From NCBI RefSeq assembly GCF_002101675.1, contig NZ_LQOY01000033.1, positions 51,590 through 115,589 of the forward strand: 64,000 bases of DNA, in the 5' to 3' direction. A program made the translations under genes and the position numbers. Positions within the stretch are counted from its first letter, which is position 1. Each line of letters starts with the position of its first letter. Positions 27,191-34,127 of the stretch are shown here, piece by piece. The notes under the pieces were generated by a model. It did no database searches. It was given only the letters and a program-made list of their open reading frames with translations, and was not told the origin of the DNA. The stretch is from Mycobacterium gordonae (GTDB taxonomy: Bacteria; Actinomycetota; Actinomycetes; Mycobacteriales; Mycobacteriaceae).

Positions 27191-28182
27191 GCATCGGCGA
27201 TCAGTTCCGCGACCGGTGGCCCAAAGACTGGCCGCTGCAACTGGTTCCACGCGCTCCGTGGACACAACAGCGTCCCACCTACGGTCAGGCGCAGCCGGCG
27301 ATCATCAATGCCGCGTTGGAGCGGTCGCAGCGCCGTCCCACCGGAAACTGGTATGTGTTCGCGGCGAGCGCTGACGTGCGACCGGGTCGACCGCTCGGCG
27401 CCCGCGTCGCCGGCGTCGAACTGGTCGCCTGGCGTGATCGACTCGGTCATTTGACAGTGGGTCCGGCCAGTTGTCCTCATCTGGGCGCAGACCTGGCCAC
27501 CGGCACGGTCTCCGACGGGGTGCTGTTCTGCCGCTGGCATGGACTGGCCCTGGACGGCAAGTCCTGCAAGCTGGGCTGGGCTGCGTTGCCCGGCTACGAC
27601 GACGGCGTGCTGGCCTGGGTACGACTGGACGACGTCGGTGGCGACGCGCCGCTGGACGTGCCGGTGATCCCGGATCGGCCCTCCGGGACGACGCTGCCGG
27701 CCGTCGCCCGCCTAGTCGGGACCTGCGAACCGCAGGACATCATCGCCAACCGCCTCGATCCCTGGCACGGCGGATGGTTCCACCCCTACTCGTTCACCCG
27801 GCTCGAGGTGCTGACCACCCCGACCGAGGACGACGACCGGTTCGTTGTGTCGGTCACCTTCCGGCTGGGCCGCTTCGGCGTACTCACCATCGCGGAATTC
27901 ACCTGCCCGGAAGCCCGCACCATCGTCATGCGCATCGTCGAAGGTGAGGGCGCGGGCAGCGTCGTCGAAACACACGCCACTCCAATGGGACCGGGGCCGG
28001 ACGGGCGCCCGCGTGTCGCCGTGATCGAAGCCGTCGTCGCGCACTCACAGCGGCCCGGGTTCAAAGCGGCACTGCGGGTGGGGCCGCTGGTGACACCGTT
28101 GATGCGCTACGCCGCCAACCGCCTGTGGCGCGACGACCTGGCCTACGCCGAGCGCCGGTACCTGCTGCGCAGCGGCGGCTGA
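27187..28182 (+). CDS. Rieske non-heme iron oxygenase (candidate carotenoid ring hydroxylase)
   Basis: A 331-residue Rieske oxygenase alpha-subunit-like protein. The 2Fe-2S ligands are C96-X-H98 and C115-X2-H118. The mononuclear iron motif NX2DX2HX4H is complete: N188, D191, H194, H199. It is the last gene of the tightly coupled crt operon (4-bp overlap with crtU), so its substrate is probably the carotenoid made by the operon. Hydroxylation of an aromatic or beta-ring, giving a hydroxy-isorenieratene, is inference. A ferredoxin or reductase partner is not encoded nearby. Confidence 0.82.
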   Translation: MSIGDQFRDRWPKDWPLQLVPRAPWTQQRPTYGQAQPAIINAALERSQRRPTGNWYVFAASADVRPGRPLGARVAGVELVAWRDRLGHLTVGPASCPHLGADLATGTVSDGVLFCRWHGLALDGKSCKLGWAALPGYDDGVLAWVRLDDVGGDAPLDVPVIPDRPSGTTLPAVARLVGTCEPQDIIANRLDPWHGGWFHPYSFTRLEVLTTPTEDDDRFVVSVTFRLGRFGVLTIAEFTCPEARTIVMRIVEGEGAGSVVETHATPMGPGPDGRPRVAVIEAVVAHSQRPGFKAALRVGPLVTPLMRYAANRLWRDDLAYAERRYLLRSGG

Positions 28183-28215
28183 TTCTCGCGTCGCGTGTTC
28201 TAGGCTGAATCAGCG

Positions 28216-28683
28216 ATGAAGAGAAGATATTTCGCCGTTGTCGTGGCCACCGCAGCCGCACATTTCGCCTATCTCGCATACCTGCCGAGCGGCGGGTTTC
28301 TGGCATTGCGGTGGCGGCGGACTTTCTGGCTGCACCTGCCGACCGTCTGCTGGGGAGCCGCGGTGGTGACTCTGCATCTTCGGTGCCCGCTGACGTCGCT
28401 GGAAGATTGGGCCCGCGCCCGGGCCGGCATGGGCGCCTTGCCGGAGAACGGGTTCATCGGGCGTTACGTCGAAGGCGGTGTACTGCCGGTCGACCGCACC
28501 GGGGCCGCTCAGGCGCTGGCATTCACCGCGGCCGCGCTCTCCTGGATCGCGTTACTGATCCAGCACCGGCGGGTACCCGCCCGGAGGGGTCATCGGGGGG
28601 AATCGATGCGGACGGAAGCGAATTCAAGTGAGCGACGACAATCTGCGCAAGGGCGACAAGGTCGAGTGGAAGAGCCACGGTAA
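28216..28683 (+). CDS. DUF2784 family membrane protein
   Basis: A 155-residue protein with about three membrane segments. GGFLALRWRRTFWLHLPTVCWG, CPLTSLEDWAR, and FIGRYVEGGVLP are DUF2784 signatures. Function unknown. It starts at ATG 28216, 33 bp after the crt operon. The last 56 bp, encoding a polar tail outside the family domain (ESMRTEANSSERRQSAQG), overlap the start of the next gene in another frame. Confidence 0.8.
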   Translation: MKRRYFAVVVATAAAHFAYLAYLPSGGFLALRWRRTFWLHLPTVCWGAAVVTLHLRCPLTSLEDWARARAGMGALPENGFIGRYVEGGVLPVDRTGAAQALAFTAAALSWIALLIQHRRVPARRGHRGESMRTEANSSERRQSAQGRQGRVEEPR

Positions 28684-28843
28684 CACCGTCAACGGCAAGG
28701 TCGAGCGGAAGATCACCTCGGATACCGAGGCGGCCGGACGCACCGTGCGGGCCTCGAAGGACGATCCGCAGTACCAGGTACGCAGCGACAAGACCGGAAA
28801 AGACGCGGTGCACAAGCCGAGCGCGCTGCGCCGGCAGGACTGA
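28628..28843 (+). CDS. DUF2945 (hypervirulence-associated, tudor-like) small protein
   Basis: A 71-residue basic protein: LRKGDKVEWKSHGNTVNGKVERKITSDTEAAG-type strands and YQVRSDKTGKDAVHKPSAL match the DUF2945/HVA1 small beta-barrel family. Its function is unknown; such genes often sit with stress proteins. The GTG at 28628 gives the full domain, and DUF3140 follows after 9 bp, a pairing seen in many actinobacteria. A weak SigF-like element lies about 50 bp upstream. Confidence 0.82.
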   Translation: MSDDNLRKGDKVEWKSHGNTVNGKVERKITSDTEAAGRTVRASKDDPQYQVRSDKTGKDAVHKPSALRRQD

Positions 28844-28852
28844 GCGATCGCG

Positions 28853-29182
28853 ATGTCCACCGACGACACCACGTGGCGGGAATTCCACGAGACCGTCAAT
28901 ATGACGGCGAGTGAGCTCGAAAAGTGGCTCGAGACCGACCAATCGCACAGCGTGGGGCAGAAAAGCGGAGGCAACGAGTCCACCGGTCACGCCAGCGGGC
29001 GGCGGATCGTGGCGATCTTACGGTCCAAGCGGGCCGATCTCGACGACGATGACTACGCCCACATGCGCAAGGTCAACGGATACGCCAAGCGCCACCTCGC
29101 GCAGCGTCCCAGCGGCGATGTCGGCGACACGGCATGGCGTTATTCACTGATGAACTGGGGCCACGACCCGACCAAGCAATGA
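28853..29182 (+). CDS. DUF3140 family protein
   Basis: A 109-residue protein with the DUF3140 pattern: EFHETVNMTASELEKWL, KSGGNESTGHASGRRIVAIL, and HMRKVNGYAKRHLAQRP near the C-terminus. It resembles DNA-associated stress proteins, but no function is established. It starts at ATG 28853 just after the DUF2945 gene, so the two are probably co-expressed. Confidence 0.85.
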   Translation: MSTDDTTWREFHETVNMTASELEKWLETDQSHSVGQKSGGNESTGHASGRRIVAILRSKRADLDDDDYAHMRKVNGYAKRHLAQRPSGDVGDTAWRYSLMNWGHDPTKQ

Positions 29183-29255
29183 AGCCGCGTGACCGGCTGC
29201 CGCACTTATGAGCGGGCACACCGTACTCTGAATGGTTGACGAAGGGTGCGGATAA

Positions 29256-29840
29256 GTGACCAAGCGCGGCGCGAGCGAGCCGCCGCCGAAGCGGGCGGAG
29301 TTAGAGCGGCAGCTCTCGGCTGACATTCGCGCAATCACCGCCCGTTCAGATCGCGTCGGCCGCCATTACGCGCGCATCAACGACGTCAGCAACAGCGACT
29401 TCCACGCCTTGTTGCACATCATGGTGGCCGAGACCGCGGGCGCTCCGTTGACCCTGGCCCAGTTGCGGCAACGAATGGACGTGTCACCGCCGGCCATCAC
29501 CTATCTGGTCGACCGGATGATCGAGGCCGGCCATATCCGGCGCGAACCCGACCCGGAAGATCGCCGCAAGTGGCTGCTGCGCTACGAGACCCGCGGTATG
29601 ACGTTGGCGCACACGTTCTTCAGCCCGCTCGGAGCGCATATCCGGGAGGCCCTAGCTCACATGCCGGACAAGGACCTGGTGGCCGCCCACCGGGTGTTCA
29701 TGGCGATGATCGACGCGATGTCCACGTTCGAGGACGAATTGGCGGCCCCGCAGCAACCCGAGGAGTCAGCGGAAATCGGCCGAGGCGCTTCGACCGCGCG
29801 CCGGCGGCAGGGGGCCCGGTCCGACGCGCCCCGGCGCTGA
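29256..29840 (+). CDS. MarR-family regulator 1 (CrtR-like)
   Basis: A 194-residue MarR protein. The winged helix is LTLAQLRQRMDVSPPAITYLVDRMIEAGHIRREPDPEDRRKWLLR. It is clearly paralogous to the MarR protein at 36356-36865: both share DFRALLHIMVAETAG-like and ITYLVDR segments. In Corynebacterium a MarR repressor (CrtR) controls the carotenoid operon and responds to geranylgeranyl diphosphate, so the same role is likely here. The start is GTG 29256. Its last 75 bp, a low-complexity tail, overlap the end of the convergent glycosyltransferase gene. Confidence 0.85.
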   Translation: MTKRGASEPPPKRAELERQLSADIRAITARSDRVGRHYARINDVSNSDFHALLHIMVAETAGAPLTLAQLRQRMDVSPPAITYLVDRMIEAGHIRREPDPEDRRKWLLRYETRGMTLAHTFFSPLGAHIREALAHMPDKDLVAAHRVFMAMIDAMSTFEDELAAPQQPEESAEIGRGASTARRRQGARSDAPRR

Positions 29841-31061
29841 CAGCAACCGCCGCTCGATCAGATCCGCTCCTCGTGCCACACCCCCGGTGGCAGCGAATCC
29901 GGCGGCGACCCGGCGCGCTCCCTCCGTCATGGTTGCCGCTTTGAGCACCGCGGCCCGCAGCCGTGCCGGTGTCAGCCGCTTGGGTGGTAGCCGGGTGCCG
30001 CAGTGGGCCACCTCGACACGGCGCGCGACCTCACCCTGGTCACGTGCGAACGGCACCACGCAGACCGGCACGCCCCGGTTCAGCGCCTTCACCGTGGTTC
30101 CCATTCCGCCGTGCGTGACGACACACACCGCCCGGTCGAGCACCGGATCATGCGGCAGGAACTGGCAGACCGTCGCATTCGGCGTCCGCGGCAGCCCGAC
30201 GGGCACCCCGGCCGGAAAGGTCGCCACCACGTGAACCGGTTCGTTCGCCAGCGCCTGCAGCGCAATGTGACCCAACCTGGCGTCGCCCTGGGCGATCGAA
30301 GAGGTACTCACCAGCACGATGGGCTTCTCGATCGACTCCAGCCACTGCGGAACCGGCTCGGGCGCCTGCTGGAAGGCACATGCACCGATGAAATGCACCT
30401 TCTCGGCCCAATCGGGGTGCGGATACTCGAACGGCTCGCCTCCCACCGCCAGCAGCAGTGGCGCCCGACGCATCAACTCGTCCACCGAACCGATCAGCGG
30501 AGCGCCCAGGCCGGCGCGAAGCGCGTTGATCCGCGGCAACATCGGCCGGTCGAACAGGTATCTGACGAACGGCCGCATCGAGGCGTCGCGGACGCGCCCA
30601 GCCAGGCCCGGCAGCGGCCGCAGTCCGGGACCGAACGGCGGCGCCGACCGCGAACGCAGGTACGGCGTGAACGGTGAGAACACCGTCCACGGCAACCCAC
30701 CGACGTCAGCCGCCGACATCGCCCCCCAACAGTTGGCGTCGACGATGACCGCCTCCGGCGCGGTCTGGGTGACCGCGCGCCGAAAATCTTCCACTTCGAA
30801 GACGGCCCGCCGGCAGAGCACGTCGATGGACCGCTTGAGCACACCTAAAGCGTTGTGCGCCAACCAGTCGTCGCCCACGATCGCCTCGATCCGCGGGTCT
30901 ACCTGGTCGGTCTGCACACCCACCGCCCGCATGGTGGCGACTTCGCTGGCCATGGTGCGCAGGTGAACCTGGTGCCCACGCGCGGTCAACTCCGTCAGCA
31001 GGGCCGCCATCGGGTAGAGATGACCCAGTGCGGGCGAGCCGTAAGCCAGAATCACCGCCAC
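29766..31061 (-). CDS. GT1-family glycosyltransferase (macrolide/CrtX-like)
   Basis: A 431-residue GT-B enzyme. ILAYGSPALGHLYPMAALLTEL is the acceptor-domain start, and VCVVTHGGMGTTVKALNRGVPVCVVPFARDQ is the nucleotide-sugar binding motif. It is related to MGT and zeaxanthin glucosyltransferases. It starts at GTG 31061, 8 bp after the idi2 stop, so the gene is in one operon with SOUL and idi2. Glycosylation of a hydroxylated carotenoid is an inference from context. Confidence 0.8.
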   Translation of the reverse strand: MAVILAYGSPALGHLYPMAALLTELTARGHQVHLRTMASEVATMRAVGVQTDQVDPRIEAIVGDDWLAHNALGVLKRSIDVLCRRAVFEVEDFRRAVTQTAPEAVIVDANCWGAMSAADVGGLPWTVFSPFTPYLRSRSAPPFGPGLRPLPGLAGRVRDASMRPFVRYLFDRPMLPRINALRAGLGAPLIGSVDELMRRAPLLLAVGGEPFEYPHPDWAEKVHFIGACAFQQAPEPVPQWLESIEKPIVLVSTSSIAQGDARLGHIALQALANEPVHVVATFPAGVPVGLPRTPNATVCQFLPHDPVLDRAVCVVTHGGMGTTVKALNRGVPVCVVPFARDQGEVARRVEVAHCGTRLPPKRLTPARLRAAVLKAATMTEGARRVAAGFAATGGVARGADLIERRLLSAPGRVGPGPLPPARGRSASADFR

Positions 31062-31069
31062 GGGTCCGC

Positions 31070-32095
31070 CTAGCCGGCAGGCAGCGCGCCGAGCTTGCGC
31101 AGCGCCGGAAGATCGGCGGCGCCGCACCCGTGCAGGCAGATGCGCAGCTCGTCGACGAACCCTTGCAGCCACGCCGTCGCCGCGTCGGCGGACTCGATCG
31201 CGGGGGCCAGCAGCGGCCGGGCAACCGCCACGACGTCGGCGCCCAGGGCGATCGCCTTGGCCGCGTCCATACCGGTCCGGATCCCGCCGGAGGCGACCAG
31301 CGGGATGCGCGGCAACGCGGCACGCACCTCGAGCAGAGCCTGCGCGGTGGGTATCCCCCAGTCGGCCAGATCCGGGTAGCGCAGCTCGCCGTAGCGCACC
31401 AGCTGCTCGACACGCGACCACGATGTGCCACCGGCCCCTGCGACGTCGATGGCCGCCACGGGCGGCTCTCCGGTCAACCGCAACAGGTCCGCGACCGCGG
31501 ATGCCCCGATGCCGTGGCCCACTTCCTTCAGCAGCACAGGGTAATCCAGCATCCCGGTCAGGTCGTGCAGCCGGTCCAACGATCCGGCGAAGTCGGTGTC
31601 GCCATTGTGCTGCATCGCTTCTTGTAGCGGATTGGTGTGCACCGCAAGCGCATTCGCGCCAACCCGGTCGAGCGCAGCGGCGATTTCCGGTATCGCGTCC
31701 TTGACGAACTGGGACAGCCCGATATTGCCCACCAACAGCACGTCAGGGGCAACGTCCCGCACGGCGAAGCTGGGCGCGGCCCGCTCGCCCAGGGCACTGT
31801 CCAACATGACCCGCTGGGAGCCGAGCATCATCCCGATGCCCAATCGTTGGGCGGCGGTGGCCAGATTCCGGTTGATCGTGCCCGCCAGCTCGGCGCCCCC
31901 GGTCATGGCGCCCACCAGGACCGGCGCGCGCAACCCCGCCCCGAGGAACTCCACCGAGAGGTCGACGTCGGCCAAGTTGGTCTGCGTCAACCCGTTGTAG
32001 GGCAACCGATAGCGTTCCAAACCCGTGGTGACCCCGTGATAGGTCACGTCACCGTCCCGGCACACGTCGATATGCCGGAGCTTGCGGGACGCCAT
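31070..32095 (-). CDS. fni: Type II isopentenyl-diphosphate delta-isomerase
   Basis: A 341-residue FMN/NADPH-dependent isomerase that interconverts isopentenyl and dimethylallyl diphosphate, supplying CrtE. Family motifs are [42 protein letters not shown] and [20 protein letters not shown] use ATG 32095; a GTG at 32116 would add 7 residues. It lies 8 bp before the glycosyltransferase gene and 49 bp after the SOUL gene. Confidence 0.92.
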   Translation of the reverse strand: MASRKLRHIDVCRDGDVTYHGVTTGLERYRLPYNGLTQTNLADVDLSVEFLGAGLRAPVLVGAMTGGAELAGTINRNLATAAQRLGIGMMLGSQRVMLDSALGERAAPSFAVRDVAPDVLLVGNIGLSQFVKDAIPEIAAALDRVGANALAVHTNPLQEAMQHNGDTDFAGSLDRLHDLTGMLDYPVLLKEVGHGIGASAVADLLRLTGEPPVAAIDVAGAGGTSWSRVEQLVRYGELRYPDLADWGIPTAQALLEVRAALPRIPLVASGGIRTGMDAAKAIALGADVVAVARPLLAPAIESADAATAWLQGFVDELRICLHGCGAADLPALRKLGALPAG

Positions 32096-32144
32096 GTCGC
32101 GGCGCTGCGCCGTCACGAGACTTCGGCCCTGCCGGTCAGCACAC

Positions 32145-32741
32145 TCAGACCCCGCTCCTGGGCTTAACCGGAACGGCGATTTCGTTGCGCCGCAGCGACG
32201 GAACCGTCCAGGGCGGGTCGTAGAACCAGGCCGCCGGGGAGTCCGTCGGCTCAAATCCCAACTCCCCCAACGTGCTCATCAACTGCTCTGTGTGGGAGGC
32301 GACCGCACGCCGGCTGGGGATGCCGTTGAACTTGTGGACCGCAACGGTTGCGGGCGGCACTGTCACCAGCTCGACGTCGCCGTCGTCGGGCGAGGGCAGG
32401 GTGTCCATCGTCTTGTGAGACGGCATGAAGAACTGAATCACCCACTCTCCCTTACTGCGCGACTCCTGTGCCACCGGCGCCGTCATCGCGACTTTCTCGC
32501 GGTCATTGTTGGCCCCAAAGATATAGCGCGCGAGCCGGCGGAACCCCACGTTTCGTGCCGATTCCTCATCGGCGACCACCGTGGTCTGCGCAGCGATCCG
32601 GTCGCCGTAGTGGCGGATTTCCACGTCGCGCGTCAGCTTTTCCGTGGTGTGGGCAGGCTCCTCGATGCTGTGGCGGTAGCCCACGACCATCCCGGCGGCC
32701 TCAGCGAACTGCCCCACCACTGCGCCAATCGACTTGAACAC
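32145..32741 (-). CDS. SOUL family heme-binding protein
   Basis: A 198-residue SOUL/HEBP-type protein: [39 protein letters not shown], and [21 protein letters not shown]. Such proteins bind heme or related tetrapyrroles. The GTG at 32741 has GGAGAGG 5 bp upstream and is preferred; in-frame ATG 32765 and TTG 32792 lack one. It heads the SOUL-idi2-glycosyltransferase operon, whose upstream region holds operator box B. Confidence 0.86.
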   Translation of the reverse strand: MFKSIGAVVGQFAEAAGMVVGYRHSIEEPAHTTEKLTRDVEIRHYGDRIAAQTTVVADEESARNVGFRRLARYIFGANNDREKVAMTAPVAQESRSKGEWVIQFFMPSHKTMDTLPSPDDGDVELVTVPPATVAVHKFNGIPSRRAVASHTEQLMSTLGELGFEPTDSPAAWFYDPPWTVPSLRRNEIAVPVKPRSGV

Positions 32742-33134
32742 GTCGCCTCTCCTCGTTGATCTCATCGTGTCTCGATTTTCCTGCGCCCACAACCAACCCT
32801 TTAGTCAGGCCGGGGTCGCCGATGCTGGAGCGGCCACCCTGCCAGGACCGCGGCAGCTTCAGCATACGCAAAACAAGGCAGTTTGTTAAGTTACTGAATG
32901 TTTAATTCAGTTAAGCTCTGCGAGTGCGCCGGGTCAGTAGCCACAATGCGAAGACATGGCACCGGCCGGTAGGGCAGACGGTGTCGCCGGATCACCCGCG
33001 CCACCTGGCAATGCGTCGTGCAGGCGGGTGTTCGGCTGGTCACGGCCCGGTAGCGGACCGCCAGATTCCGACTAGTCTGGTTGTAGTTGAGTCCGCAGCT
33101 ACAGTTCGTTTCCCACCGTTGACAGGCCATACCG
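32742..33134. other. 393-bp divergent intergenic region holding operator box B
   Basis: The region lies between the SOUL operon (leftward) and the broken STAS gene (rightward). It holds box B at 32895-32914, and the AT-rich stretch around it is the only marked drop in GC. No further gene, RNA or repeat is seen. Confidence 0.6.
32895..32914. promoter_or_regulatory. Island operator box B (TGAATGTTTAATTCAGTTAA)
   Basis: The second of four sites fitting TKAAYRTTTMA-N5-TKAA. It overlaps the inverted repeat ACTGAAT-GTTTA-ATTCAGT (32893-32911). It lies between the SOUL-idi2-GT operon and the STAS gene. Confidence 0.72.
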
Positions 33135-33568
33135 ATGCACGCTGTAGATTCACCAGACCAACGCCGCCCCCGCTACCGCTACGTCGTCAATTGCGATGGG
33201 GCACAGATGTTCGTATACGCCCGCAGTCTGGCCACTGTGGTTCGCATGGACGGCGGTATCGACGCGTCGAACGCCGGACAGATCGCCGCGGAGATTCGCC
33301 GGTTCACCAGGGCACGCACGCCCTTGATCATCGATCTCACCCATCTCGACTTCCTGGGTATCGAAGGCTTCCAGCAGCTGCTCGCCCTCAACCATCAGCA
33401 TCAGGCCGCCGCCTGTACTGCAGGATCGTCAGCGGTGCTGCGCTGCACCCGCTGATTCGGGTCGTGAAAGACCACGGTCTGCCCCTGGTCAGAAACGTCG
33501 CCGAAGCGTTGCAGCTGATCGAGGATGCCCTGGCCACCCGGCGTCAGGCCCCGGGACTGGTCCGGTAG
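33135..33568 (+). pseudogene. STAS-domain protein (anti-sigma factor antagonist-like), frameshifted
   Basis: The first frame (33135-33455) encodes a STAS core: FVYARSLATVVRMDGGIDASN, then TPLIIDLTHLDFLGIEGFQQLLALNHQHQ. At about 33411 homology jumps to another frame, which continues RIVSGAALHPLIRVVKDHGLPLVRNVAEALQLIEDAL to a stop at 33568. Restoring one G in the GCCGCCGCC run (giving a GGC codon) joins both halves in one protein of about 145 residues. Such proteins tune sigma factors of the SigF type, which would suit a SigF-driven pigment operon. Either the gene is decayed or the sequence has an error. Confidence 0.75.
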
Positions 33569-33582
33569 CGCCGGGGTCAGCG

Positions 33583-33981
33583 ATGACACCATCGGCCGGG
33601 CCGGGCCGCCACTTCCCGTACGCCTACGACCGGCGCCTGGCGCCGCTGTGGCTGCCGTTCCGCTGGCCCGGCGAGCAGGGTGTGACGCTCACTGACGACG
33701 GCCGCTTCGTGGCCCGGTACGGGCCGTTGCGCGCCGAAGCGCCGTTGTCGGACGTCGTCGACGCCCATGTCACCGGACCCTACCGCTGGTGGACAGCCGT
33801 CGGGCCGCGCCTGTCGATGGCCGACGACGGGCTGACGTTTGGAACCAACGCCCGCGCCGGCGTCTGCATCCACTTCGAGCCGCGCATCCACCGGGTCATC
33901 GGCTTTCGTGACCACTCGGCCTTGACGGTGACCGTCGCCGATCCGGAGGGACTGGTCAGGGCGCTGAAGTTCGGCAACTGA
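33583..33981 (+). CDS. Conserved hypothetical protein
   Basis: A 132-residue protein I do not recognise by name. It opens with GPGRHFPYAYDRRLAPLWLPF, holds tryptophan pairs (YRWWTAVGPRLSM), and ends in IHRVIGFRDHSALTVTVADPEGLVRALK, which looks like a PH-like or bacterial regulator beta-sandwich. No signal peptide or membrane segment is visible. ATG 33583 follows the STAS frame by 14 bp, so it was probably co-transcribed with it. Confidence 0.7.
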   Translation: MTPSAGPGRHFPYAYDRRLAPLWLPFRWPGEQGVTLTDDGRFVARYGPLRAEAPLSDVVDAHVTGPYRWWTAVGPRLSMADDGLTFGTNARAGVCIHFEPRIHRVIGFRDHSALTVTVADPEGLVRALKFGN

Positions 33982-34062
33982 TCGACACGCGCCGTTGCAA
34001 AAATTCGGTTGAACCAGCCGCACAGCCGCCTCGTTACAGCTAGAAACAACCGCTTCATTAGA

Positions 34063-34082
34063 TTAATGTTTAATAATCTTAA
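34063..34082. promoter_or_regulatory. Island operator box C (TTAATGTTTAATAATCTTAA)
   Basis: The third of four sites fitting TKAAYRTTTMA-N5-TKAA, with flanking AGATTA/TAATCT symmetry. It ends 45 bp before the ATG of the first MmpL gene. Confidence 0.72.
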
Positions 34083-34127
34083 CCGTTGCCCCGGCGGGCC
34101 GGAGAAGCGTCACCACGAGGACGGAAC

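Noticed and set aside
31062..31421. Upstream extension of the glycosyltransferase frame to 31421
   Set aside because: The extension is antisense-like low-complexity sequence within idi2; the conserved N-terminus begins at GTG 31061.
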